Shown: piece by piece, positions 8,104-15,985 of the stretch | Layout of the letters: each line of letters starts with the position of its first letter | How positions within the stretch are numbered: the first letter of the stretch is position 1 | From: Alistipes sp. ZOR0009 | Lineage (GTDB): Bacteria > Bacteroidota > Bacteroidia > Bacteroidales > ZOR0009 | Length of the DNA: 64,000 nucleotides | NCBI RefSeq assembly: GCF_000798815.1 | Contig: NZ_JTLD01000050.1 | Coordinates: forward strand, 1-64,000 | Reading direction: 5' to 3' | Made by a program: the position numbers and the translations under genes | Notes under the pieces: model-generated | Told to the model about the DNA's origin: nothing | The model's database searches: none | The model's input: only the letters and a program-made list of their open reading frames with translations

Positions 8104-9342
8104 TTATTTGTTTTGTTTTCTCATTTTTGAAGGAAGTAGTAGTGAGCTATCTCCATAGCTCAAAAAGCGATATTGATTCTCCAATGCGTGCTTGTAGATG
8201 TTCTTCCATTCATCTCCAACCAAGGCAGAAACAAGTAGAAGCAGTGTGCTTTGAGGTTGGTGAAAGTTGGTTATTAGTCCTTTTATCATTTTAATGCTAT
8301 ACTCCCCAACAATTATTATTTGGGTAGATGCATGGAGTTCGCTCATTTCGTTTTTTTCTAAGTATGATATGAGCGCATTAAGAGCCTCCTTCGCACTGTA
8401 GTTTTCTTGATTTGAATACGGCTCCCACTGCTGTATTGGCTTTTCGAAGTCAGGTGTCTTATTCTTGATAATTCGTACACCATACCAGTATAAGCTTTCA
8501 AGGGTTCTTAAGCTTGTTGTGCCAACCGATATTATGTTACCTAAATGTGATTTAAGTTCATAAATAGCTTTTAGCGTTGCAGTAAAATGTTCTGTATGCA
8601 TTTCGTGATTTGCAACATCATCAGTTTTGACAGGCTTGAAGGTGCCTGCACCAACATGAAGGGTTAGCTCTGTGCTGTCAATGCCTTTCTCCTTTAGCGT
8701 ATTTATGATAGAGGGGGTGAAGTGCAGACCTGCAGTAGGAGCAGCAACTGAACCTTTATGTTTTGAATAAACCGTTTGATATCTATTTAAGTCAATTTCT
8801 TCCGTATCTCTATTTAAGTAAGGTGGAATTGGTATTTTTCCGCTTGCTTCAAGAATTTCGCTAAAGGTATAATCGCCGTCCCAGCTAAACATAATTACCA
8901 AGCTGTCAGCTAGCTGTTCAAGGCGGGCAGCCTTGAGGGTTACAGCTGTTCTGTTGATATCAAGCTTTTTCTCGAGTATTTCCTCTTTCCACTTTTTGAG
9001 ATTACCAACAATACACTTCCATGCAATGCAACCTTTTGATTGAAAGATGGTTTCATAGTCGGAGTTGTTGGCTGGTTCTAAGCAAAATATTTCGATTTTT
9101 GCTCCTGTTGCTCGGGTAAAAATCATCCTTGCCTGTATAACCTTCGTATTATTAAACACGAGTAGATCTCCAGAATTTAGGAGAGAAGGCAAATCAGTAA
9201 AGTTTTTATTATCAATATTTTCTCCGTCGTAAAATAGGAGTTTAGACAAGTCTCGTTCGGCTAGCGGGTACTTGGCTATTTTTTCGTCTGGCAATTCAAA
9301 ATTGTAACTGCTAATTGGGATATGCGGGTGCTTATTCGTCAT
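8104..9342 (-). CDS. queA: S-adenosylmethionine:tRNA ribosyltransferase-isomerase
   Basis: 412 residues. It transfers and isomerises the ribosyl part of SAM onto 7-aminomethyl-7-deazaguanine in tRNA, giving epoxyqueuosine, the second-last step of queuosine synthesis. Recognised from the N-terminal F-E-L-P-D-E-K-I-A-K-Y-P segment, G-D-L-L-V-F-N-N-T-K-V-I-x-A-R near residue 60, the central T-A-G-L-H-F-T motif and H-V-G-A-G-T-F-x-P-V. It is about 60 residues longer than the E. coli enzyme, with insertions in the middle, as in a known Bacteroidota subgroup. Promoter elements between queA and the divergent DUF2027 gene lie back to back. No other queuosine genes are in the window. Confidence 0.92.
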   Translation of the reverse strand: MTNKHPHIPISSYNFELPDEKIAKYPLAERDLSKLLFYDGENIDNKNFTDLPSLLNSGDLLVFNNTKVIQARMIFTRATGAKIEIFCLEPANNSDYETIFQSKGCIAWKCIVGNLKKWKEEILEKKLDINRTAVTLKAARLEQLADSLVIMFSWDGDYTFSEILEASGKIPIPPYLNRDTEEIDLNRYQTVYSKHKGSVAAPTAGLHFTPSIINTLKEKGIDSTELTLHVGAGTFKPVKTDDVANHEMHTEHFTATLKAIYELKSHLGNIISVGTTSLRTLESLYWYGVRIIKNKTPDFEKPIQQWEPYSNQENYSAKEALNALISYLEKNEMSELHASTQIIIVGEYSIKMIKGLITNFHQPQSTLLLLVSALVGDEWKNIYKHALENQYRFLSYGDSSLLLPSKMRKQNK

Positions 9343-9372
9343 TTTAAGCTTTTAATTTTACTATAAACCTCG

Positions 9373-9380
9373 CAAAATTA
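9373..9380 (-). promoter_or_regulatory. -7 element of queA
   Basis: Reads TAATTTTG on the minus strand, an exact TAnnTTTG match; transcription would start near 9367, 25 bases before the queA ATG. It lies two bases from an opposite-facing -7 element. Confidence 0.5.
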
Positions 9381-9382
9381 AC

Positions 9383-9390
9383 TATTTTTG
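9383..9390 (+). promoter_or_regulatory. -7 element of the DUF2027-Smr gene
   Basis: TATTTTTG, an exact TAnnTTTG match, about 37 bases before the ATG at 9427. No clear -33 element is seen. Confidence 0.5.
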
Positions 9391-9426
9391 CTCTCCAATT
9401 AGGAATTACTCATTAAGTTTCTGGTA

Positions 9427-10509
9427 ATGAATTGTAAAATAGGCGATAAAGTTCGATTCTTAAATTCTACAGGAGGCGGTATTGTTGTTCGTTTTTTGAA
9501 TAAGAATATTGTTGCGGTGCAGGATGAAGATGGTTTTGACATTCCGGTGCCAATTAGCGAGGTAGTTGTTATAGACGAGAAAAAGGATAGCGCTTTTGCA
9601 AGCAGCAGTTACATTCAAAAACCGACTCCTTCTTCTACTGGGAAGCAAGATCTTGCAAGTGAGGATGATGAAGAGTTTGACGATTTTGTTATTCCTGAAA
9701 GAAAGGAGGTCGAGGCAATTGATCCTTCTACCAATAATTATAATGTGCTACTGGCATTTGTGCCATTTAACAAGCAAAACCCGGCCAATTCAGAGTTAGA
9801 TTTGTATATTATTAATGATAGCGATTACAGAATTGCCTATTCTGTTGGTAAATGGACAGACAAAGAGTTGCTGCAGCCCATTGGATCTGGTATTATGGAA
9901 TCAGATTACAAAGAACGAATTTGTACACTTACTCGGGATGATTTTTCAAAGTTGCAGGTTTTTAATGTTAGCATTATCTACTTTAAAAACAGAGATTTTT
10001 TACCGTTGCCTCCAGAACAGGTCAATCTAGAGTTGACTCCATTGAAGTTTGTAAAAGCAAATTCTTTTAAGGAGACAGAATATTTTGAAGAGCCAGCGGT
10101 TATATTTACCGTTGCAACAAGCAGTAAGCCAAATACGCCTGTTTCAAGCATTACTAAAAAGGAGCTAGAACAATCTCTCAAAGAGAAAAAAGATATACGG
10201 CCTAAATTAAATCTCAAATCGACAACAGAGCAAGAAGAGATAGATTTGCATATCGATGAGCTTGTCGATAATTCGGAAGGAATGTCTAATGGAGAGATTC
10301 TCGAAATTCAAATGGCTCGATTTACGACAACCTTAGAGGGGGCAATACGTGCAAAAACTAAGCGTATTGTTTTTATTCATGGAGTTGGGAATGGAAAGTT
10401 AAAGAATGAGGTGCGTAAAACACTTGAACGAAGTTATCCAAAGCTCAAATTTCAGGATGCCTCATTTAAAGAGTATGGCTATGGAGCTACTCTTGTTATT
10501 TTAAAATGA
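9427..10509 (+). CDS. DUF2027 and Smr domain protein
   Basis: 360 residues. The N-terminal ~40 residues form a small beta-rich SH3-like piece (G-D-K-V-R-F-L, G-G-G-I-V-V) typical of DUF2027, followed by an acidic linker and a middle beta domain (about 100-215). The C-terminal ~85 residues are an Smr domain with D-L-H-I-D-E-L near the start and H-G-V-G-N-G-K-L-K, the motif of MutS2-type nucleases. Full-length members occur across Bacteroidales; their role, perhaps nucleic-acid binding or cleavage, is unproven. It is transcribed away from queA, and rnpB begins 10 bases after its stop, so rnpB may be partly expressed from the same transcript. Confidence 0.82.
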   Translation: MNCKIGDKVRFLNSTGGGIVVRFLNKNIVAVQDEDGFDIPVPISEVVVIDEKKDSAFASSSYIQKPTPSSTGKQDLASEDDEEFDDFVIPERKEVEAIDPSTNNYNVLLAFVPFNKQNPANSELDLYIINDSDYRIAYSVGKWTDKELLQPIGSGIMESDYKERICTLTRDDFSKLQVFNVSIIYFKNRDFLPLPPEQVNLELTPLKFVKANSFKETEYFEEPAVIFTVATSSKPNTPVSSITKKELEQSLKEKKDIRPKLNLKSTTEQEEIDLHIDELVDNSEGMSNGEILEIQMARFTTTLEGAIRAKTKRIVFIHGVGNGKLKNEVRKTLERSYPKLKFQDASFKEYGYGATLVILK

Positions 10510-10518
10510 AATATTAAT

Positions 10519-10867
10519 AAGGTTTAACATTCCGTCGCTAGCAGTACAACTGCTAGAGGAAAGTCTGGGCAGCGTAGAGCATCACGCTTCTTAACGGGAA
10601 GATACTCGTAAGGGTATAGTTTAACGTAACAGAAAATAACCGCCTTGTTTACAAGGTAAGGGTGAAAAGGTAGGGTAAGAGCCTACCGGTAATCATGGCA
10701 ACATGGTTAGCCGTACGACTGGTGAGCTGCAAGACCATGTATACCGGCGCTTGAGGGCTGCTCGTTCGAGCCGGAGGGTAGGTCGCTAGAGCTAATAGGT
10801 GACTATTAGTCGAGATAAATGGCGGAAACTCGAGAGAGTAACAGGACCCGGCTTATTGTCAAACCTT
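10519..10867 (+). ncRNA. rnpB: RNase P RNA (class A)
   Basis: Catalytic RNA that matures tRNA 5' ends together with RnpA. All universally conserved blocks are present in order: GAGGAAAGTC near 10555-10566, ACAGAAAATAACCGCC near 10630-10645, AGGGTGAAAAGGT, then AGAGCCTACCG, and the 3' block ACAGGACCCGGCTTA near 10841-10856. The ends pair as helix P1: AAGGTTT at 10519-10525 with AAACCTT at 10861-10867, then ACA with TGT after one mismatch. Length (~349 nt) fits. A strong intrinsic terminator follows at 10881. Confidence 0.96.
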
Positions 10868-10880
10868 TTAATATATTGAA

Positions 10881-10921
10881 GCGAGTGCTTAACGATTATG
10901 TTAAGCACTCGCTTTTGTTTT
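10881..10921 (+). terminator. Intrinsic terminator of rnpB
   Basis: Perfect 13-bp stem (GCGAGTGCTTAAC, 10881-10893, complement 10900-10912) with a 6-base loop and a trailing TTTTGTTTT. Confidence 0.9.
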
Positions 10922-10977
10922 AATATGCTTATCTCTTATAGAATTTACATCGTAAAATACAATTAAGGTCACTCTTG

Positions 10978-11099
10978 TTACATATGTAAACAAGAAAGGA
11001 GTACTATGTTTAATACATATGTAAATCAATCCAAGGTGATTTGGTAAGAGTTGAGATTGTTTATTAGCATTGTTAATGCAGAGGGTGTTACAAATGTAT
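10978..11099. promoter_or_regulatory. Upstream group of TTACAnnTGTAA operator-like palindromes
   Basis: Three sites: TTACATATGTAA at 10978-10989 (perfect), TACATATGTA at 11014-11023 (perfect 10-mer), and TTACAAATGTAT at 11088-11099. A degenerate relative, TTTACATCGTAAA, lies at 10944-10956. They match the sites in front of the XRE gene ~400 bases downstream and are probably bound by that regulator (inference). Confidence 0.5.
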
Positions 11100-11443
11100 C
11101 CCGCCTAAGTTTTTGTGTTTTAATATCTGATAATGAGCGCTTTAAATTGTTTTATATGCTTTTGTAGTTTAATTATATTGGTCTTGTTTTTATAAACTAA
11201 CACTAATAACCTGTTATGCGTAGTTTATAATCATAATAACCAGTATTTTAGGCTTATTTATTTAAACTTTTATTTTATTTGTTTTTAAGGGACTATAACG
11301 TCCCCCGTTTTACTCTAAAAGTAGGCTCTAATATTGCAGATTGGTGCTACTCTCGTGTAGTATTAAGTGGGAATAAAGCCATAATTGATCTACAACATGT
11401 CCTGTATCTACCATACTACCATATTTACCGCCATATCGGATAA

Positions 11444-11523
11444 TTACAAATGTAATTAAATATAAATTACAGATGTAATTAAAAGGAATGGGTTGTTTTC
11501 GCTTTTATTTGTTACATTTGTAA
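11444..11523. promoter_or_regulatory. Promoter-proximal group of TTACAnnTGTAA operator-like palindromes
   Basis: Three sites: TTACAAATGTAA at 11444-11455, TTACAGATGTAA at 11467-11478, TTACATTTGTAA at 11512-11523. Their spacing (23 and 45 bases) is roughly two and four helical turns, which would put them on one face of the DNA. The last one contains the likely -7 element of the XRE gene. Confidence 0.6.
11513..11520 (+). promoter_or_regulatory. -7 element of the XRE regulator gene
   Basis: TACATTTG, an exact TAnnTTTG match lying within the last palindrome, with a TTGT at 11493-11496 as a possible -33 element. The ATG at 11541 follows 20 bases later. Confidence 0.55.
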
Positions 11524-11540
11524 ATATTAAAGTTTCATCC

Positions 11541-12023
11541 ATGAATGATCGTTTGGACAAACTTCTACTAGCAGAACAGCTAACTCCTGCTAAGTTTGCA
11601 GACTTAATTGGTGTGCAGCGCTCTAGTATATCTCATATAATATCGGGCCGCAATAAGCCTAGTTTCGATTTTATAGCGAAGGTTCTTTCAAAGTTTCCGC
11701 GTGTTAACTCTGAATGGCTCATTCTCGGTAAAGGTGAGATGTATAAGCAAATGGTTCAAGCATCTTTGTTCGACAGTCCTGTCCTAAATCCGACTCCTTT
11801 AGGCGAAAATGCATCAAACGACGAGATTAAGCGACAAGAAGAGGTTTCTATTTCTGAAAATAGAAAGCCTAACAGCTTTTTATCTAATAACCATCCGGGA
11901 GATGAATCGGTCATGTCTAGCAATGATCAACGAATTGAGTCGTTATTTGGAAAAGATGTTGAAAGAATTGTTGTATTTTATAATGATAGAACTTTCAGAA
12001 GTTACACGCCATCAGAAGACTAA
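11541..12023 (+). CDS. XRE-family helix-turn-helix transcriptional regulator
   Basis: 160 residues. Residues 1-65 are a lambda-Cro/CI-type HTH: L-T-P-A-K-F-A-D-L-I-G-V-Q-R-S-S-I-S-H as helices 2 and 3, then I-S-G-R-N-K-P-S at about 34-41. A disordered S/N/E-rich linker follows and the tail ends with V-E-R-I-V-V-F-Y-N-D-x-T-F-x-S-Y, which I recall as shared by Bacteroidota relatives. I chose the ATG at 11541 rather than 11493: the HTH starts there and the likely -7 element lies between the two. Palindromes over its promoter suggest it represses itself. pyrD follows 27 bases after the stop but has its own -7 element. Confidence 0.85.
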   Translation: MNDRLDKLLLAEQLTPAKFADLIGVQRSSISHIISGRNKPSFDFIAKVLSKFPRVNSEWLILGKGEMYKQMVQASLFDSPVLNPTPLGENASNDEIKRQEEVSISENRKPNSFLSNNHPGDESVMSSNDQRIESLFGKDVERIVVFYNDRTFRSYTPSED

Positions 12024-12027
12024 TTAC

Positions 12028-12035
12028 TATCTTTG
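12028..12035 (+). promoter_or_regulatory. -7 element of pyrD
   Basis: TATCTTTG, an exact TAnnTTTG match 15 bases before the ATG at 12051. Its position supports that ATG over a TTG start at 12033, which lies inside the element. Confidence 0.5.
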
Positions 12036-12050
12036 CATAAAACTAATTTC

Positions 12051-13088
12051 ATGTATCGACTATTAGTACGTCCCTTTTTATTTCTTTTCTCTCCAGAGAC
12101 TGCACACCATATTACCTTTAGTATCTTAAACATATGGCGTAAAGTACCTGGTATGATGCATCTTGTAGGAAAATTGTACAAAGTACGCAACGAAAAGTTG
12201 GAGCGCACTGTGTGGGGAATTAAATTTCCATCTCCAGTAGGATTAGCTGCTGGTTTAGATAAAAATGCAACTGGCTATGATGTTTTTGATGCAATAGGAT
12301 TTGGTTTTGTAGAAGTTGGAACTGCGACGCCTAAGGCTCAAAAAGGCAATCCTAAACCACGCTTATTTAGGTTGATAAAAGATAATGCGATTATTAATCG
12401 TATGGGATTTAATAATATTGGTGTAGAGGAAATTGCAAATAATTTGAGCAAATCGTATCGAGAGGGCTTGATTATTGGAGGTAATATTGGAAAGAATACG
12501 CTAACTCCAAATGAAAATGCAGCGGATGACTACGAAAAATGTTTTATGGCTCTATACGACAAGGTGGACTATTTTGTAGTAAATGTCAGCTGTCCCAATA
12601 TTGCGAACTTATCAAAACTTCAAAACACAGATTCTCTCGGAGAGATTGTAGAAAAGTTAGTTCGCTTTCGAAAAACAAAGTCTGCTTACAAACCAATCTT
12701 ACTAAAGATATCTCCCGATCTGAGCTTCGAACAAATAGATGATTCGCTTAACATAATCAATCAGTTTTCTTTGGATGGAATTGTTGCTGTTAATACGACG
12801 ACTAAAAGAACGGGGTTGTCGCTAAGACAGGATAAGCTGGATCAAATTGGGAATGGCGGTTTGAGTGGTAAACCTTTATCAAGCAGGTCTATAGAGGTTG
12901 TTCGTTATATTAGTATGAAAACCAATGGGCAAATGCCTATTATTGGAGTTGGCGGAATCATGAGCGTTGACGATGCGTTGAACATGCTAAGGGCCGGCGC
13001 TTACTTGATTCAGGTTTACACTGGCTTTATTTATCATGGTCCCGATCTTATAAAGGACATTCATAGAGCAATTATTAAAGAATTTTAA
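12051..13088 (+). CDS. pyrD: Dihydroorotate dehydrogenase (quinone), class 2
   Basis: 345 residues. FMN enzyme that oxidises dihydroorotate to orotate in pyrimidine synthesis, passing electrons to quinone at the membrane. Class 2 features are visible: an N-terminal helical membrane-associating segment (residues 1-45), G-L-A-A-G-L-D-K-N near 64-72, N-R-M-G-F-N-N at 116-122, and N-V-S-C-P-N with the catalytic Ser180, followed by K-I-S-P-D and the C-terminal I-Q-V-Y-T-G-F-I-Y phosphate-binding end. Family length is normal. It stands alone between its own promoter and a strong terminator at 13106. Confidence 0.94.
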   Translation: MYRLLVRPFLFLFSPETAHHITFSILNIWRKVPGMMHLVGKLYKVRNEKLERTVWGIKFPSPVGLAAGLDKNATGYDVFDAIGFGFVEVGTATPKAQKGNPKPRLFRLIKDNAIINRMGFNNIGVEEIANNLSKSYREGLIIGGNIGKNTLTPNENAADDYEKCFMALYDKVDYFVVNVSCPNIANLSKLQNTDSLGEIVEKLVRFRKTKSAYKPILLKISPDLSFEQIDDSLNIINQFSLDGIVAVNTTTKRTGLSLRQDKLDQIGNGGLSGKPLSSRSIEVVRYISMKTNGQMPIIGVGGIMSVDDALNMLRAGAYLIQVYTGFIYHGPDLIKDIHRAIIKEF

Positions 13089-13105
13089 AATAATAGAATC
13101 ATAAT

Positions 13106-13134
13106 AAAAAGGTCGGTTTTGTGCCGACCTTTTT
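13106..13134 (+). terminator. Intrinsic terminator of pyrD
   Basis: Perfect 11-bp stem (13106-13116 with 13124-13134), 7-base loop, flanked by A-run and T-run. Confidence 0.88.
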
Positions 13135-13167
13135 AATTCAAGAGGTGGTAATATCCACGAAGACTGC

Positions 13168-13175
13168 TAATTTTG
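13168..13175 (+). promoter_or_regulatory. -7 element of prfC
   Basis: TAATTTTG, an exact TAnnTTTG match 26 bases before the prfC ATG. Confidence 0.5.
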
Positions 13176-13201
13176 CAAACTTGAAAATTCAAAAGTAAGA
13201 A

Positions 13202-14782
13202 ATGAGCCTAGAGCAAGAAATTAAACGTCGTAGAACGTTTGCTATCATAAGTCACCCTGATGCTGGTAAAACTACACTAACAGAAAAGTTACTTCTATTT
13301 GGAGGTGCTATTCATGTCGCAGGTGCCGTTAAGTCTAACAAAATAAAGAAAGGGGCAACATCAGATTTCATGGAAATTGAGCGTCAGCGCGGTATTTCTG
13401 TGGCAACATCAGTGATGGGCTTTGAATATAACGACATTAAGGTGAATATTTTGGATACTCCAGGTCACCAAGATTTTCAGGAAGATACATTTAGAACCTT
13501 AACTGCTGTTGATAGCGTTATTATTGTGGTAGATTGTGCAAAAGGGGTCGAAACGCAGACTCGAAAGCTTATGGAGGTTTGCAGAATGCGTAAAACGCCT
13601 GTCATTGTATTCATCAATAAGCTTGACCGTATAGGAAAGGATCCCTTTGAACTTCTAGATGAGGTAGAGGCTGAGTTGAAGATTAAAACCCGTCCGTTAA
13701 GTTGGCCAATAAGCATGGGGCCTACTTTTAAAGGCGTTTATAATATGTACGAGCGCAATCTAAACCTCTTTTTCTCCGAAGATAAAACAGTATTGGCCGA
13801 TGAGGTCATAAATATTGAGGATATTAATTCTCCTGTTTTGGATGAGTATGTAGGCGAGTTCGCTGATAAGCTTAGGGAGGATGTCGAACTTGTGGAAGGT
13901 ATTTATCCTGAATTTGTTATCGAAGAGTATCTAAAAGGTGATTTGGCTCCTGTGTTTTTTGGTTCAGCCCTTAATAACTTTGGTGTAAAGGAGTTGCTTA
14001 ATTGTTTCTGTGATATTGCTCCATTTCCAAAGCCTACCTTTACTGACGAGAGAGAAATTGATCCATTTGAGAATAAACTCTCTGGCTTTATCTTTAAAAT
14101 ACATGCCAATATCGATCCGAATCACCGGAATAGAATTGCATTCTTAAAAATTTGTTCTGGCGTATTTGAACGAAATAAGCCCTATTTTCATGTGGCCAGT
14201 GGTAAGTCCATGCGCTTTTCTAGCCCAAACTCATTTATGGCTTCAAAAAAGGAAATCGTTGATTTTGCTTATCCTGGCGATATCGTTGGTCTGCACGATT
14301 CAGGAAACTTTAAAATTGGGGACACTTTTTCAGAAGGCGAAAAGATAAACTTTAAGGGGATTCCTAGCTTTTCTCCCGAGTTATTTCAGTACATTGAAAA
14401 TGCGGATCCATTAAAGTTTAAGCAGCTGGCAAAAGGTGTTGATCAGCTAATGGATGAAGGTGTGGCGCAGCTATTCACTCTAAAAATGAATGGACGTAAG
14501 ATTATTGGTTGCGTTGGGGCTCTTCAGTTTGATGTGATTCAGTACCGATTGGAGCATGAGTATGGTGCAAAGTGCCGCTACGAACCTATTTCTTTATATA
14601 AGGCCTGTTGGATTGAAAGTGACAATGCCGATGAACTTGAAGATTTTATGCGTCGTAAGTATACCCACGTGGCGTTAGATAAGCATGGGAGAAATGTATT
14701 TTTAGCAGATTCTCCCTACTCATTACAAATGGCACAAGATAAGTTTAAGAATATAAAATTCCACTTTACTTCGGAATTTTAG
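13202..14782 (+). CDS. prfC: Peptide chain release factor 3
   Basis: 526 residues. Translational GTPase that recycles RF1 and RF2 from the ribosome after termination. G1 is S-H-P-D-A-G-K-T at residues 17-24, the switch region has R-Q-R-G-I-S-V, G3 is D-T-P-G-H-Q-D-F and G4 is N-K-L-D-R. The F-x-E-D-T-F-R-T-L and C-A-K-G-V-E stretches and the length distinguish it from EF-G. The C-terminal domains end normally. Single gene with its own -7 element and terminator. Confidence 0.95.
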   Translation: MSLEQEIKRRRTFAIISHPDAGKTTLTEKLLLFGGAIHVAGAVKSNKIKKGATSDFMEIERQRGISVATSVMGFEYNDIKVNILDTPGHQDFQEDTFRTLTAVDSVIIVVDCAKGVETQTRKLMEVCRMRKTPVIVFINKLDRIGKDPFELLDEVEAELKIKTRPLSWPISMGPTFKGVYNMYERNLNLFFSEDKTVLADEVINIEDINSPVLDEYVGEFADKLREDVELVEGIYPEFVIEEYLKGDLAPVFFGSALNNFGVKELLNCFCDIAPFPKPTFTDEREIDPFENKLSGFIFKIHANIDPNHRNRIAFLKICSGVFERNKPYFHVASGKSMRFSSPNSFMASKKEIVDFAYPGDIVGLHDSGNFKIGDTFSEGEKINFKGIPSFSPELFQYIENADPLKFKQLAKGVDQLMDEGVAQLFTLKMNGRKIIGCVGALQFDVIQYRLEHEYGAKCRYEPISLYKACWIESDNADELEDFMRRKYTHVALDKHGRNVFLADSPYSLQMAQDKFKNIKFHFTSEF

Positions 14783-14811
14783 CAGTTTTCAGACTTTATT
14801 TACTAGGATAG

Positions 14812-14845
14812 AAAAAGGGATGGTTATATTTATACATCCCTTTTT
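14812..14845 (+). terminator. Intrinsic terminator of prfC
   Basis: Perfect 11-bp stem (AAAAAGGGATG, 14812-14822; complement 14835-14845) with a 12-base loop and T-run. Confidence 0.85.
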
Positions 14846-14854
14846 TATTTTCGG

Positions 14855-14891
14855 CTGCAAATGCAAATGATTAGTAATGTTGCATTTGCAG
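14855..14891. promoter_or_regulatory. 12-bp inverted repeat in the ltaE promoter region
   Basis: CTGCAAATGCAA at 14855-14866 and its exact complement TTGCATTTGCAG at 14880-14891, spacer 13 bases. Each arm contains TGCAwwTGCA, itself nearly symmetric. The right arm overlaps TGCATTTG, one mismatch from the -7 consensus, 20-odd bases before the ltaE ATG. Probably an operator; no adjacent regulator is evident. Confidence 0.5.
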
Positions 14892-14911
14892 TTTGATAAA
14901 AATATTTACTT

Positions 14912-15946
14912 ATGAAATCATTTGCAAGTGATAACTACTCAGGCATTCATCCTACGATAATGAATGCGATTATAGAGGCTAACCAAGGACATGTCTCTTC
15001 CTATGGATATGATGAGTATACTCGTAAAGCAGAGCTTCTATTTAAGCAGCATTTTGGGGAGCAAGCTGAAGCATTTTTTGTGTTTTTAGGTACAGCAGCC
15101 AATGTTTTGAGCCTTTCTTCAATTACAAAATCTTACGAAGCGGTGATTTGTACAGATTTGGCTCACATTAATGTGGACGAATGTGGAGCTCCCGAAAAAC
15201 ATGGTGGTTTCAAACTGCTTACGGTTCCGACCTGCAATGGAAAATTGGACCTAACGTTGGTGAAAAAACATTTAGAAAATGTTGGATTTGAGCACCATGT
15301 TCAACCTAGAGCTATTAGTATCTCTCAAACTACCGAGTTAGGGACGATATATACAACTGACGAAATTAAGGAAATAGCCGATTTTGCGCATGCTAATGGA
15401 ATGTTTTTGCATATGGATGGAGCGAGGCTATCAAATGCCGCTGCCACTTTGAGACTTCCCTTTAGGTCCTTTACAACAGATCTTGGAGTTGATGTTGTTT
15501 CATTTGGAGGAACAAAAAATGGGATGATGCTGGGAGAGGCTACCATATTCTTAAATCCTAATCTTGTAAGTGGATTTAAATACATGCGAAAGCAAGCGAT
15601 GCAACTTGCTTCTAAAATGCGTTTTATAAGTGCACAATTTATTGCTTACTTAACAGATAATCATTGTATAAAAACAGCGATGCATGCCAACCTAATGGCT
15701 AGTTACCTTGCTGACAGCGTAAAAAATATACCAAGTATATCAATAACCCAGTCCGTTGATGCAAATGCAGTATTTGTAACTTTTCCGAAAGAGTTAACAC
15801 CCATTTTGCAGGAGACATCTTTCTTTTATTTGTGGAATGAAGAATTGAATGAAGCAAGGTGGATGACATCTTGGGATACGGAACCTCATGATATCGACCA
15901 GTTTGTTAAAAAAATAGTTTTAGCTTTAAACGAAATTAAGTTATAA
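14912..15946 (+). CDS. ltaE: Low-specificity L-threonine aldolase
   Basis: 344 residues, fold-type I PLP enzyme of the beta-eliminating lyase family. It splits threonine or allo-threonine into glycine and acetaldehyde in the cytoplasm. Landmarks: F-A-S-D-N-Y near the N-terminus, Y-G-Y-D-E-Y at 31-36, F-L-G-T-A-A-N at 58-64, H-M-D-G-A-R at 167-172 and the PLP lysine K202 in S-F-G-G-T-K-N-G. Length fits. The inverted repeat over its promoter suggests regulated expression. The next gene begins 40 bases downstream without a terminator, so the two may be co-transcribed. Confidence 0.92.
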   Translation: MKSFASDNYSGIHPTIMNAIIEANQGHVSSYGYDEYTRKAELLFKQHFGEQAEAFFVFLGTAANVLSLSSITKSYEAVICTDLAHINVDECGAPEKHGGFKLLTVPTCNGKLDLTLVKKHLENVGFEHHVQPRAISISQTTELGTIYTTDEIKEIADFAHANGMFLHMDGARLSNAAATLRLPFRSFTTDLGVDVVSFGGTKNGMMLGEATIFLNPNLVSGFKYMRKQAMQLASKMRFISAQFIAYLTDNHCIKTAMHANLMASYLADSVKNIPSISITQSVDANAVFVTFPKELTPILQETSFFYLWNEELNEARWMTSWDTEPHDIDQFVKKIVLALNEIKL

Positions 15947-15985
15947 AATACTTTCCTATTTTGCGACGACTTTAAATGAGGAGAG

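Larger units (their letters stand above)
10922..11540. other. Gene-free region with repeated palindromes
   Basis: About 620 AT-rich bases between the rnpB terminator and the XRE regulator start. No reading frame over ~15 codons looks real. It holds two groups of TTACAnnTGTAA palindromes (10978-11099 and 11444-11523) and a short GGGAC/GTCCC inverted repeat near 11289-11304. A small RNA in the middle part cannot be ruled out by eye. Confidence 0.6.

Noticed and set aside
11289-11304. GGGAC/GTCCC hairpin as a terminator of a small RNA
   Set aside because: The stem is only 5 bp and the following T-run is short; not enough to call an RNA.
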